A DNA stretch of 64,000 nt, from contig NZ_CYSR01000002.1 of the NCBI RefSeq assembly GCF_001458395.1, forward strand, positions 248,001 to 312,000, given 5' to 3'. The translations under genes were made by a program, and so were the position numbers. The notes below the pieces were generated by a model. That model saw nothing but the letters and a program-made list of their open reading frames with translations. It searched no databases and was not told the origin of the DNA. This document shows, piece by piece, positions 43,396-52,392 of the stretch (positions within the stretch are counted from its first letter, which is position 1; every line of letters starts with the position of its first letter). This stretch comes from Leisingera aquaemixtae (GTDB taxonomy: Bacteria; Pseudomonadota; Alphaproteobacteria; Rhodobacterales; Rhodobacteraceae).

Positions 43396-43707
43396 ATGGC
43401 CGCTGTGATTGCAATCTGGCTGGCGTTCGGCGCCGCTTGGCTGATCGGATTTTATATTCTCGCCCGCCACCGGTGGCACCGGCTGGCCAAGGGTCTGGTG
43501 CTGGTTTGGGTGGCCATTCTGATCTGGCTGGCGGTCAGCCGGTTTGAGCAGAATCATGAACACGACGTCCGCCAGGTCGTGTTGTCCCTTTATTTCAACG
43601 GCCATCTTGTTTACGGACTGTGCGCGTTCATAGGCTGGAAACTGGGGCAGAAAAGACGATGGCGGCGCGTTCTGAAATCATACTTCCGGCGGCTCGCGGG
43701 CGGCTGA
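43396..43707 (+). CDS. Small membrane protein overlapping murB
   Basis: The 103-residue protein has three predicted helices ([37 protein letters not shown], and [17 protein letters not shown]) and a basic C-terminus ([18 protein letters not shown]). The ATG at 43396 has GGGGGAGG 5 bases upstream; 43357 is an earlier in-frame codon. Its last 49 bases overlap the murB start in another frame, which points to translational coupling. No family is recognised. Confidence 0.6.
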   Translation: MAAVIAIWLAFGAAWLIGFYILARHRWHRLAKGLVLVWVAILIWLAVSRFEQNHEHDVRQVVLSLYFNGHLVYGLCAFIGWKLGQKRRWRRVLKSYFRRLAGG

Positions 43708-44600
43708 CCCGGCAAAAGCTGCTGGCGGAGCTGACCTGGCTGCGGGTGGGCGGCCCGGCCGACCACCTGTTTCAGCCTGCGGATACTGAGGATCTGGCGG
43801 ACTTCCTGCGCCAGCTGGACCCGGGCGTGCAGGTGTTCCCGATGGGGGTCGGCTCCAACCTGATCGTGCGCGACGGCGGATTGCGCGCCGTGGTGATCCG
43901 GCTGGGCCGCGGCTTTAACGCCATTGAAACAGACGGCGATACCGTGACCGCCGGGGCCGCGGCGCTGGATTCGCATGTGGCGAAAAAAGCGGCGGATGCG
44001 GGCATCGACCTCACCTTCCTGCGCACCATTCCCGGCTCGATCGGCGGTGCAGTGCGGATGAACGCGGGCTGCTATGGCAGCTATACCGCGGATGTTTTTG
44101 TCTCTGCCACTATCGTGACCCGCCAGGGGGAGATCCGGGAGATCACCGCTGATGAGCTCGGCTTCCAGTACCGCCAGACCGACTTTCCCGAAGGTGCGGT
44201 TCTGGTTTCGGCCAAGCTGCGCGGCCCCAAGGGCGACCCGGCGGAGCTGCACGCGCGGATGGAAGCGCAGCTGCACAAGCGGGATGAGACCCAGCCGGTC
44301 AAGGACCGTTCGGCCGGGTCCACCTTCCGCAACCCGGCAGGATTCTCTTCGACCGGGCAGGCGGATGATGTGCATGACCTGAAGGCCTGGAAAGTGATCG
44401 ACGACGCCGGTATGCGCGGCGCCCGGCGCGGGGCTGCGCAGATGAGCGAAAAGCATTCCAACTTCCTGATCAACACCGGTGGCGCCACTGCCGCAGATCT
44501 GGAAGGCCTGGGCGAAGACGTGCGGAAAAAGGTTTACGAGAATTCCGGCATCAGGCTAGAGTGGGAAATCATGCGGATAGGTGATCCGCTTCCCGAATAG
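43659..44600 (+). CDS. murB: UDP-N-acetylenolpyruvoylglucosamine reductase
   Basis: MurB reduces the enolpyruvyl group to make UDP-MurNAc, with FAD and NADPH. The 313-residue protein has [36 protein letters not shown] (FAD), [27 protein letters not shown] with the proton-donor Ser, [18 protein letters not shown] and the final Glu in [12 protein letters not shown]. The ATG at 43659 lies inside the upstream membrane-protein gene. About 310 bases without a gene follow before ddl. Confidence 0.96.
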   Translation: MAARSEIILPAARGRLTRQKLLAELTWLRVGGPADHLFQPADTEDLADFLRQLDPGVQVFPMGVGSNLIVRDGGLRAVVIRLGRGFNAIETDGDTVTAGAAALDSHVAKKAADAGIDLTFLRTIPGSIGGAVRMNAGCYGSYTADVFVSATIVTRQGEIREITADELGFQYRQTDFPEGAVLVSAKLRGPKGDPAELHARMEAQLHKRDETQPVKDRSAGSTFRNPAGFSSTGQADDVHDLKAWKVIDDAGMRGARRGAAQMSEKHSNFLINTGGATAADLEGLGEDVRKKVYENSGIRLEWEIMRIGDPLPE

Positions 44601-44917
44601 CTTGAAAACCTGAATGCTGACAAAGGCTTCTGTTGCCGCAGCTTGAGGTCACCATGTGGTCCCGGCGGGACCCGGGCAGCGGCAATTGTTAAACGTGGTA
44701 AAGGCAGTGTTAACGCGCCGGTAAGGATTTGGGCGTTAGGGTGCCGAAGAGGCGGCAATGGCATGCCGGTTGAAGGGGCTGCAGCCCCGCCAGACACTGG
44801 GGCGCGCGGCCCCGCAAGAACCGGCCGGGGGAACCCCGGCACCAAGGCATAAGGCGGGCCCGTTCAGGGCTCCAAGAACCAGGGGCAGAAAAGCCCCGCA
44901 TATTGAGGCGCTTCGTG
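44601..44917. other. Spacer between murB and ddl
   Basis: It holds two TTAA-containing words (GTTAAACGTGGTAAAG and GTGTTAACG near 44687-44715) that resemble CtrA half sites but lack the N7 spacing, and GC-rich hairpins such as GGGGCTGCAGCCCC and GCCGGGG-gaa-CCCCGGC (44770-44845). The ddl promoter is probably here. No gene is seen. Confidence 0.4.
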
Positions 44918-45838
44918 GTGAGTAAGTCGAGCAGGGCACTCCCGAAAGTCGCGGTGCTGATGGGCGGACCGTCAGCCGAACGCGAGGTATCGCTGTCCAG
45001 CGGCCGTGAATGCGCGGCCGCTTTGCGCGGTGAGGGGTTCGAGGTTGTTGAGGTGGACGCAGGCCGGGACCTGCATGCGCGCCTGGCAGAGGCAAAGCCG
45101 GATGTGGTGTTCAACGCGCTGCACGGGCGCTGGGGCGAGGACGGCTGCGTCCAGGGCCTGCTGGAGTGGCTGGGCCTGCCCTATACCCATTCCGGGGTGC
45201 TGGCCTCGGCGCTGGCGATGGATAAGCAGCGCTCCAAGGAAGTCTACCGTTCTGCCGGGCTGCCGGTGGTGGACAGCGGGCTTTATGCCAAGGATGAGGT
45301 TACGGCCGGCCACGTGATGGCGCCGCCCTATGTGGTGAAGCCCAACAACGAGGGTTCCAGCGTCGGCATCTACATCGTGCATGAGGCCGCCAACGGCCCG
45401 CCGCAGCTGTCGGAGGAGATGCCGCAGCAGGTGATGGTGGAAACCTACGCGCCGGGGCGCGAGCTGACCACCACCGTGATCGGGGACCGGGCGCTGACGG
45501 TGACCGACATCCTGACCGACGGCTGGTATGACTATGACGCCAAGTACAAGCCGGGGGGCTCGCGCCATGTCCTGCCTGCGGACCTGCCGCGGGAAATCCA
45601 CGACCTGTGCCTGGAATATGCGCTGAAGGCGCATGAGGCTTTGGGCTGCCGAGGTGTCAGCCGCACCGATTTTCGCTGGGATGAGACCCGCGGCGCCAGC
45701 GGCCTGGTGCTCTTGGAGACCAACACCCAGCCCGGCATGACGCCGACCTCGCTGGTGCCGGAGCAGGCGGCTTTCTGCGGCATGAGCTTCGGCCAGCTTT
45801 GCGCCTGGATGGTGGAGGATGCCTCATGCAATCGCTGA
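44918..45838 (+). CDS. ddl: D-alanine--D-alanine ligase
   Basis: Ddl makes the D-Ala-D-Ala dipeptide for MurF. The 306-residue ATP-grasp enzyme has [83 protein letters not shown] and [20 protein letters not shown]. No ATG is available; GTG at 44918 ([14 protein letters not shown]) fits the family length, with TTG 44903 and GTG 44915 as alternatives. Its 3' end overlaps the ftsQ start by 13 bases. Confidence 0.94.
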   Translation: MSKSSRALPKVAVLMGGPSAEREVSLSSGRECAAALRGEGFEVVEVDAGRDLHARLAEAKPDVVFNALHGRWGEDGCVQGLLEWLGLPYTHSGVLASALAMDKQRSKEVYRSAGLPVVDSGLYAKDEVTAGHVMAPPYVVKPNNEGSSVGIYIVHEAANGPPQLSEEMPQQVMVETYAPGRELTTTVIGDRALTVTDILTDGWYDYDAKYKPGGSRHVLPADLPREIHDLCLEYALKAHEALGCRGVSRTDFRWDETRGASGLVLLETNTQPGMTPTSLVPEQAAFCGMSFGQLCAWMVEDASCNR

Positions 45839-46719
45839 AGGGGCGGTTCCGCCGCAGCGCAGAGGGGCGGGCGGACCCGGCGCCGTCGCGGCTGAAGTAC
45901 CGGCTGCAGCGCTGGATGCTGACGCCGGGCATCCGCTTCGGGCTGCGGTTCGGGGTGCCGCTGTGCCTGGTCCTGGCGGCCGGCAGCGCCTATCTGGCGG
46001 ATGAGGGGCGCCGCGACACGCTGCAGGGGCTGGTCAACGATGCCCGCGCCGCCATTCAGGAGCGGCCCGAGTTCATGGTCAAGGTGATGGCGGTGGACGG
46101 GGCAGGCACCAGCGTGGCACAGGATATCCGCGAGGTGGTGCCGCTGGATTTCCCGGTCAGCTCCTTCGATCTGGATCTGGAGCAGATCCGCGACGTGATC
46201 ACCGGGCTGGATCCGGTGAAATCCGCAAGTGTCAGGATCCGCCCGGGCGGCATCCTGCAGGTGGATGTCGAGGAGCGCCAGCCGGCGCTGATCTGGCGCA
46301 GCCGCGAGGGGCTGGCGCTGCTGGATGAGACCGGCACCCATGTCGCCGAGCTGGGCCGCCGCAGCCTGCATCCCGACTTGCCGCTGATCGCGGGTAAGGG
46401 GGCGGCCGGGCACGCGGCGCAGGCGCTGCGGCTGTTTGCGGCGGCAAAACCCCTGGGGCCGCGGCTGCGCGGCCTGGTGCGTATCGGCGAACGGCGCTGG
46501 GACTTGGTGCTGGACCGCAAGCAGCGCATTATGCTGCCGGCGGAAAATCCGGTGCGCGCTTTGGAGCGGGTGCTGGCGGTGAGTGAAGTTCAGGATTTGC
46601 TGGAGCGCGATGTGGCAGCGGTGGATATGCGTCTGGCTGGGCGTCCGACCATCCGCATGTCCGAAAACGCAGTGGAAAACTGGTGGCGCATCCGGCAGTT
46701 GAATGGGGGCGGGCAGTAA
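45826..46719 (+). CDS. ftsQ: Cell division protein FtsQ
   Basis: FtsQ is a bitopic scaffold of the divisome. The 297-residue protein has a basic cytoplasmic N-terminus, one transmembrane helix (about 40-58, [18 protein letters not shown]), a POTRA domain (about 78-148, with [12 protein letters not shown] and [12 protein letters not shown]) and the FtsQ beta domain. The start ATG 45826 lies inside the end of ddl; ftsA begins one base after the stop. Confidence 0.94.
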   Translation: MQSLKGRFRRSAEGRADPAPSRLKYRLQRWMLTPGIRFGLRFGVPLCLVLAAGSAYLADEGRRDTLQGLVNDARAAIQERPEFMVKVMAVDGAGTSVAQDIREVVPLDFPVSSFDLDLEQIRDVITGLDPVKSASVRIRPGGILQVDVEERQPALIWRSREGLALLDETGTHVAELGRRSLHPDLPLIAGKGAAGHAAQALRLFAAAKPLGPRLRGLVRIGERRWDLVLDRKQRIMLPAENPVRALERVLAVSEVQDLLERDVAAVDMRLAGRPTIRMSENAVENWWRIRQLNGGGQ

Positions 46720-46720
46720 C

Positions 46721-48055
46721 ATGACAGATCTCTATCAGTCGCAGCGGGCAATGCGGCAGATGCGCCGTCAGGCGATGCAGCGCGGCGTGGTTGCGATTCT
46801 GGACGTGGGCAGCTCCAAGATCGCCTGCCTGGTGCTGCGGTTCGACGGCACCGGCCGCCTCAGCGAGGACGGCTCGATCGGGGCGCTGGCCGGGCAGTCG
46901 GGCTTCCGGGTGATCGGCGCTGCCACCACGCGGTCGCGCGGGGTGCAGTTCGGCGAGATCACCGCCATGCAGGAGACCGAGCGCGCCATCCGCACCGCCG
47001 TGCAGGCAGCGCAGAAGATGGCCGAAGTGCGGGTCGACCACGTGATCGCCTGTTTCTCCGGCGCAAATCCGCGCTCTTACGGGCTGGACGCGGCGCTGGA
47101 TCTTGAGGGCCAGGTGGTGTCGGAGCATGAGGTCGCCCAGGTGCTGGCCGCCTGCGAGGTGCCGGAATACGGCGCGGGCCGCGAAGTGCTGCATGCGCAG
47201 CCGGTGAATTTCGCGCTCGACAACCGCTCCGGCCTGGCCGATCCGCGCGGCCAGATGGGGCAGACCCTGGCGGTCGACATGCACATGCTGACGGTCGATG
47301 CCATCGCGGTGCAGAACCTGGTGCGCTGCATTCAGCGCTGCGATCTGGAACTGGCGGGGATTGCCTCGTCGGCCTATGTGTCCGGCTTTTCGGCACTGGT
47401 CGAGGATGAGCAGGAGCTGGGCGCGGCCTGCATCGACATGGGCGGCGGCTCTACCTCGATCTCGATCTTCATGAAGAAACACATGATCTATGCCGACGCA
47501 GTGCGTCTGGGCGGCGATCACATCACCAGCGACATCTCGATGGGGCTGGGGGTGCCGCTGTCCAATGCGGAGCGGATCAAGACCTTTTGCGGCGGCGTCC
47601 ATGCCACCGGTGCCGACGACCGCGACATGATCGACATCGGTGGCGATACCGGCGACTGGGAGCATGACCGCCGCACCGTCAGCCGGGCGGAGCTGATCGG
47701 CATCATGCGCCCCCGCGTCGAGGAGATCCTGGAGGAAGTGCGGGCGCGGCTGGATGCGGCCGGGTTCGAATACCTGTCCAGCCAGCAGATCGTGCTGACC
47801 GGCGGCTCCAGCCAGATCATGGGGTTGGACGGGCTGGCGAGCCGGATCCTGGGCCAGCAAGTGCGCCTGGGCCGGCCCTTGCGGGTGCACGGCCTGCCGC
47901 AATCGGCAACCGGGCCGGGCTTTGCCTCTGCTGTGGGCTTGTGCCTGTTTGCGGCCCATCCGCAGGACGAATGGTGGGACTTCGACATGCCCGCCAGCCG
48001 CCATCCGGCCGGCACCCTGGGCCGCGCCGTGCGCTGGTTCCGCGAAAACTGGTAA
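46721..48055 (+). CDS. ftsA: Cell division protein FtsA
   Basis: FtsA is the actin-like protein that tethers FtsZ to the membrane. The 444-residue protein has the phosphate-1 motif VAILDVGSSKIACLV, the 1C/SHS2 subdomain (about 95-180), AACIDMGGGSTSISIF (phosphate 2) and VLTGGSSQIMGLDGLA (adenosine motif). The C-terminal RAVRWFRENW is the amphipathic membrane-binding helix. Start ATG 46721. It is followed by the 371-base ftsZ leader. Confidence 0.97.
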   Translation: MTDLYQSQRAMRQMRRQAMQRGVVAILDVGSSKIACLVLRFDGTGRLSEDGSIGALAGQSGFRVIGAATTRSRGVQFGEITAMQETERAIRTAVQAAQKMAEVRVDHVIACFSGANPRSYGLDAALDLEGQVVSEHEVAQVLAACEVPEYGAGREVLHAQPVNFALDNRSGLADPRGQMGQTLAVDMHMLTVDAIAVQNLVRCIQRCDLELAGIASSAYVSGFSALVEDEQELGAACIDMGGGSTSISIFMKKHMIYADAVRLGGDHITSDISMGLGVPLSNAERIKTFCGGVHATGADDRDMIDIGGDTGDWEHDRRTVSRAELIGIMRPRVEEILEEVRARLDAAGFEYLSSQQIVLTGGSSQIMGLDGLASRILGQQVRLGRPLRVHGLPQSATGPGFASAVGLCLFAAHPQDEWWDFDMPASRHPAGTLGRAVRWFRENW

Positions 48056-48426
48056 TCCGGGACTCAATTCCACAGTCATGGTCAAAGAGGGCGTGACAGC
48101 GCCGGAGGGACCCGTTAAGTTGTGCTTAACGTCCGCGAAAAGCGGCGAGTCAGCAGGCCGGGCAGTGGCCAGCCAGATACCAGTCAGACCTTCTCCCGCA
48201 CTCGGCGATGTGCGGGTGCTGCTGTTGTGTTGTGTGTGGCTTGTGCTTGAACCGCAATATCTGCTAGGGACGGCGAAATACCGCGATTTGGTCTTAGAAT
48301 GAGACCTTATTTTGTGGCACAAAGTGCTTTTTGGGATGACGAAACATCCCCTCCGCGGTAAGATTATGGTGAATAGGACAGGAATAAGCCCTTTGCGGGA
48401 GGGCGGGTAACACAGGCGGTAAGAGC
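48056..48426 (+). promoter_or_regulatory. ftsA-ftsZ spacer, ftsZ promoter and leader
   Basis: No gene is seen in these 371 bases. It contains a CtrA-type box at 48115-48129; a possible promoter TTGTGC (48241-48246) / TAGGGA (48265-48270), 18 bases apart; a palindrome TTTGTGGCACAAA near 48311; and an AT-richer leader before ftsZ. ftsZ can therefore be expressed independently of ftsQA. Confidence 0.45.
48115..48129. promoter_or_regulatory. CtrA-type box upstream of ftsZ
   Basis: TTAA-gttgtgc-TTAA is an exact match to the CtrA consensus TTAA-N7-TTAA. It is about 110-125 bases upstream of the possible ftsZ promoter elements. In Caulobacter CtrA represses ftsZ; in Rhodobacteraceae its known targets are mainly motility and gene-transfer-agent genes. 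Confidence 0.55.
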
Positions 48427-50130
48427 ATGACGTTGAATCTTTCGATGCCCGGGCAGGAAGAGTTGAAGCCGAAGATCACGGTATTTGGTGTCGGCGGGGC
48501 CGGCGGCAACGCCGTCAACAACATGATCGAGAAAGAATTGGACGGCGTTGAATTCGTCGTGGCCAATACCGACGCGCAGGCGCTGCAGCAGAGCGCGGCC
48601 AAGGCCCGCATCCAGCTGGGTGTGAAAGTGACCGAAGGTCTGGGTGCAGGCGCCCGCCCGCAGGTCGGCTCTGCCGCGGCTGAGGAAAGCATCGAGCAGA
48701 TCGTCGACCACCTGGCCGGCGCGCATATGTGCTTCATCACCGCGGGTATGGGCGGCGGCACCGGCACCGGTGCGGCGCCGATCATCGCGCAGGCCGCGCG
48801 GGAACTGGGTGTGCTGACCGTTGGCGTCGTGACCAAGCCGTTCCAGTTCGAGGGCCTGAAGCGGATGCGCCAGGCTGAGGCCGGCGTCGAGAGCCTGCAG
48901 AAGGTGGTCGACACGCTGATCATCATCCCGAACCAGAACCTGTTCCGCCTCGCCAACGAGAAGACCACCTTCACCGAGGCGTTCTCGATGGCGGATGACG
49001 TGCTGTACCAGGGCGTCAAGGGCGTGACCGACCTGATGGTCCGTCCGGGCCTGATCAACCTCGACTTTGCCGACGTCCGCGCGGTGATGGACGAGATGGG
49101 CAAGGCAATGATGGGCACCGGCGAGGGCGAAGGTGAAGACCGCGCCGTGCAGGCCGCCGAGAAGGCGATCGCCAACCCGCTGCTGGACGAGATCAGCCTC
49201 AAGGGCGCCAAGGGCGTGCTGATCAACATCACCGGCAGCCACGACCTGACCCTGTTCGAACTGGACGAGGCCGCCAACCGCATCCGCGAGGAAGTGGACC
49301 CGGATGCCAACATCATCGTCGGCTCTACCCTGGACACCGGCATGGAAGGCCGGATGCGGGTCTCCGTCGTGGCCACCGGCATCGACGCCACCGACGTGAA
49401 CACCGATATGCCGGTGCCGCGCCGCCCGATGTCGGCACCGCTGCGCCAGACCGTTACCGTCGAGGAAACCCGCGCCGCGCCGCTGGAACTGCAAACCCCG
49501 GTTGAAGCGCCGCGGGCCGCCGAGCCCGCGCCGGCGCCGCAAGCCGCAGAGGCCGCCGCCACCCTGGAAGAGCCGTCGCTGTTTGAAGAACTGAACGTGC
49601 AGCAGGCCGCCGCGCAAGAGCAGTCCGACGATGTTTTCGAAGAGCCGGAGCAGATGGGCGATGACGGCCTGCCGCCGCCGGCCTATCGGCCGCAGGTGCC
49701 GGAATTCCGCCCGCAGGCGGATACCGCCACCCAGCAGCCCGACGTCTTTGTCGCGCCCAAGGCGCCCGCACCGGGCACCCCGTCGCCGCAGGCGCTGGAG
49801 CGGCTGCAGGCGGCTGCCCAGCGGGTTCAGCAGCCGCACGCCCAGCAGCCGCGCCCGGTGGCGCCGGTTGCGCCGGCACCGCAGCACCAGCACCAGCAGC
49901 AGCAGCAGCCCGAGGGCCAGCGCCGCTTTGGCCTCAATTCGCTGATCCACCGGATGACCGGAACAGCCGAAGCTCCGGCCGCGAAGCATCAGCCGCAGGC
50001 CGTGCGCCAGCAGCCCGCGATGCAGGCGCCGGCCCCCTCGGCACAGCCGCAGCAGGCCCAGACACAGCAGCCCGATCCCGACCAGGAACGCATCGAAATC
50101 CCCGCTTTCCTGCGCCGCCAGGCAAACTGA
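48427..50130 (+). CDS. ftsZ: Cell division protein FtsZ
   Basis: FtsZ is the tubulin-like GTPase of the division ring. The 567-residue protein has [16 protein letters not shown], the tubulin signature [12 protein letters not shown] (about 108-119), [15 protein letters not shown] and the GTPase-activating [11 protein letters not shown]. After about residue 320 comes an unusually long Gln/Pro/Ala-rich linker (about 220 residues with QHQHQQQQQ), then the C-terminal peptide [13 protein letters not shown] that binds FtsA. The long linker is typical of alphaproteobacteria. A terminator follows. Confidence 0.98.
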   Translation: MTLNLSMPGQEELKPKITVFGVGGAGGNAVNNMIEKELDGVEFVVANTDAQALQQSAAKARIQLGVKVTEGLGAGARPQVGSAAAEESIEQIVDHLAGAHMCFITAGMGGGTGTGAAPIIAQAARELGVLTVGVVTKPFQFEGLKRMRQAEAGVESLQKVVDTLIIIPNQNLFRLANEKTTFTEAFSMADDVLYQGVKGVTDLMVRPGLINLDFADVRAVMDEMGKAMMGTGEGEGEDRAVQAAEKAIANPLLDEISLKGAKGVLINITGSHDLTLFELDEAANRIREEVDPDANIIVGSTLDTGMEGRMRVSVVATGIDATDVNTDMPVPRRPMSAPLRQTVTVEETRAAPLELQTPVEAPRAAEPAPAPQAAEAAATLEEPSLFEELNVQQAAAQEQSDDVFEEPEQMGDDGLPPPAYRPQVPEFRPQADTATQQPDVFVAPKAPAPGTPSPQALERLQAAAQRVQQPHAQQPRPVAPVAPAPQHQHQQQQQPEGQRRFGLNSLIHRMTGTAEAPAAKHQPQAVRQQPAMQAPAPSAQPQQAQTQQPDPDQERIEIPAFLRRQAN

Positions 50131-50149
50131 CGCATCACTTATCACGCTG

Positions 50150-50187
50150 AAGAAAGCCGCCTTGGGGCGGCTTTCTTTGGTTTTTAT
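50150..50187 (+). terminator. Terminator of ftsZ
   Basis: AAGAAAGCCGCC-ttgg-GGCGGCTTTCTT (50150-50176), a 12-bp perfect stem, followed by TGGTTTTTATC. Confidence 0.92.
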
Positions 50188-50341
50188 CAAGGTCTTGAGC
50201 AGATCTAAGCGGTGTTTTGCCTATCTGTTACAGCCATGTTTCAAACCGTTACAAAGATTGAGTTGTAGGATTTTTTCCAAAACCTTAACTCTCTTTCGCA
50301 ACACGGCCCGTGAGGCCGGACATGGTGAAAAGAGGCACAAC

Positions 50342-51277
50342 GTGCAGAATACGCTCAAGGCATCGGTGGCATTTGAAGGGGTCGGCCTGCATTCCGGCAA
50401 GCCCGCCCGCATGGTCCTGAACCCGGCTCCGGCGGGGCATGGGATCGTGTTCAAACGCACCGACATTGCATTGGGCAACACCGTGGTTCCGGCGCGCTGG
50501 GACCTGGTGGAGCGCAGCCCGCTCTGCACCCGGCTGGTCAACACCTCCGGCGTCAGCGTTTCCACCGTTGAGCATGTCATGGCGGCCCTGGCCGGCTGCG
50601 GCGTGCATAATGCGCTGATCGAGATCGACGGCCCGGAAGTGCCGATCGTGGATGGCTCCTCAGCGCCGTTTGTGCGCGGCATCATGAAGTATGGCGTGCA
50701 GCGCCAGGGCGTCCCGGCCACTGCTTTTGAGGTGCTGAAGCCGGTGACTGTCGAAAAGGACGGCGCCCGCGCCACCCTGCTGCCGTCGGACCGGCTGACC
50801 ATCGAATTCCACATCGACTTTGCCGAGGCCGGCATCGGCCGCCAGAGCAAGGTTCTGGACATGCGCAACGGCAGCTTTGCGCGCGAGCTGTGCGACAGCC
50901 GCACCTTCTGCCGCCAGGCGGATGTCGAATCCATGCAGGCCAACGGTCTGGCCCTGGGCGGTGTGCCGGGCGAGAACGCGGTTGTGTTTGACGGGGACCG
51001 TGTCGAGAGCGGCGCGGGCCTGCGCCACTCGGATGAGCCTGTACGCCACAAGATGCTGGACGCCCTGGGCGATCTGGCACTGGCCGGGGGGCCGATCTTG
51101 GGGCGCTACGTTGGCGAGCGCGCGGGGCACGCGCTGACCAACACCTTGCTGCGCGCCCTGTTTGCGGAGCCCGGCGCGGTCCGGGCCGTCGCCTGTGATG
51201 CGGCGATGACCGCACGGCTTCCCGGGCAGGGGCTGATCTGGTCGGAAATCCCGTCGGAACAACGCCGCGTGGCATAA
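50342..51277 (+). CDS. lpxC: UDP-3-O-acyl-N-acetylglucosamine deacetylase
   Basis: LpxC is the zinc amidase that commits to lipid A synthesis. The 311-residue protein has FEGVGLHSGKPARM, SVSTVEHVMAALAGCGVHNALIEIDGPEVPIVDGS (zinc His), SRTFCRQADVESMQANGLALGG and HKMLDALGDLALAGGPI (second zinc His and Asp). The start is GTG at 50342 with AAGAGG 6 bases upstream; no in-frame ATG is near. It has its own leader after the ftsZ terminator. Confidence 0.97.
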   Translation: MQNTLKASVAFEGVGLHSGKPARMVLNPAPAGHGIVFKRTDIALGNTVVPARWDLVERSPLCTRLVNTSGVSVSTVEHVMAALAGCGVHNALIEIDGPEVPIVDGSSAPFVRGIMKYGVQRQGVPATAFEVLKPVTVEKDGARATLLPSDRLTIEFHIDFAEAGIGRQSKVLDMRNGSFARELCDSRTFCRQADVESMQANGLALGGVPGENAVVFDGDRVESGAGLRHSDEPVRHKMLDALGDLALAGGPILGRYVGERAGHALTNTLLRALFAEPGAVRAVACDAAMTARLPGQGLIWSEIPSEQRRVA

Positions 51278-51306
51278 GGCAGAAAACCAGGAACGAGCGG
51301 ACAACT

Positions 51307-51336
51307 GGCCCGGGACCCCCTTGTCCCGGGTCTTTT
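51307..51336 (+). terminator. Terminator of lpxC
   Basis: CCCGGGAC-cccctt-GTCCCGGG (51309-51330) followed by TCTTTTCC. Confidence 0.88.
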
Positions 51337-51516
51337 CCTGCGGCCGGCAGGGCGGCGCCGGGGGCGTGCCTTCCCGTACAGCCTTGACCGCAGGCCGCTT
51401 TCTCTGCCAAGTGAGCGCGGAAGTGGCGAAAGGCGTTTTGCGCGCCATTCGAATGTGCTAGAGACGGCATAACCGGGGCGGACACCCGTAAGTCAATGAC
51501 GGTGAGGTTAGGCACT

Positions 51517-52365
51517 ATGAACGGCATCAGGGCAGGAGCCAGAACCCTCGGCGCGGTCGTTCTGATGGCGGCGCTAGCGGCCTGCGGCGGCGACGGCGGC
51601 GCGGTCAAGCGCGGCGACTCGGTCGAGGCCTATTCCCCCGATCAGATCTATGAGCGCGGCGAGTTCGAGCTGGCCAACCGGCGGCCCAAGGATGCGGTTT
51701 ATTATTTCGCCGAGATCGAGCGCCTGTACCCCTATTCCGAATGGGCGAAACAGGCGGTGATCATGCAGGCGTTTGCCTATCACTCCACCCGGGATTACGA
51801 GAACAGCCGCGCCGCCGCGCAGCGGTTCATCGACTTTTACCCGGCGGACGAGGATGCGGCCTATGCCCAGTACCTGCTGGCGCTGAGCTATTACGACCAG
51901 ATCGACGAAGTGGGCCGCGACCAGGGCCTGACCTTCCAGGCGCTGCAGGCGCTGCGCACGGTGATCGAGGTTTATCCGGACAGCCAGTATGCCACCTCTG
52001 CGATCCTGAAATTCGACCTGGCCTTCGACCATCTGGCGGGCAAGGAGATGGAGATCGGGCGCTACTACCTGCGCCGCGGCCACTATACCTCTGCGATCAA
52101 CCGCTTCCGGGTGGTGGTGGAGGAGTTCCAGACCACCAGCCACACGCCGGAGGCGCTGCACCGGCTGGTCGAGGCCTATCTGTCGCTGGGCCTGACCGCT
52201 GAGGCGCAGACCGCCGCGGCGATCCTGGGGCACAACTTCCAGTCAACCGAATGGTATGAGGACAGCTTCAGGTTGCTGACCGCGCAAGGGCTCAAGCCCA
52301 AGGACCGCGGCAATAACTGGCTGAGCCAGATCTACCGGCAGACGGTGAAAGGGCAGTGGCTGTAA
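51517..52365 (+). CDS. bamD: Outer membrane assembly lipoprotein BamD
   Basis: BamD is the essential lipoprotein of the beta-barrel assembly machine. The 282-residue precursor has a lipobox (VLMAALAAC, Cys23) after a short signal peptide, and about five TPR repeats: SPDQIYERGEFELANRRPKDAVYYFAEIERLYPYSEWAKQA, then RDYENSRAAAQRFIDFYP, and later IGRYYLRRGHYTSAINRFRVVVEEFQTTSHTPEALHRLVEAYLSLG. ATG 51517 is preferred over 51496 because of the signal peptide. recN follows after 27 bases, a common pairing. Confidence 0.94.
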   Translation: MNGIRAGARTLGAVVLMAALAACGGDGGAVKRGDSVEAYSPDQIYERGEFELANRRPKDAVYYFAEIERLYPYSEWAKQAVIMQAFAYHSTRDYENSRAAAQRFIDFYPADEDAAYAQYLLALSYYDQIDEVGRDQGLTFQALQALRTVIEVYPDSQYATSAILKFDLAFDHLAGKEMEIGRYYLRRGHYTSAINRFRVVVEEFQTTSHTPEALHRLVEAYLSLGLTAEAQTAAAILGHNFQSTEWYEDSFRLLTAQGLKPKDRGNNWLSQIYRQTVKGQWL

Positions 52366-52392
52366 CGGCTGCTGCGGTAATGGGGCGGGGCA

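Noticed and set aside
44687-44715. CtrA box upstream of ddl
   Set aside because: Two TTAA words are present but spaced 17 bases apart rather than 7.
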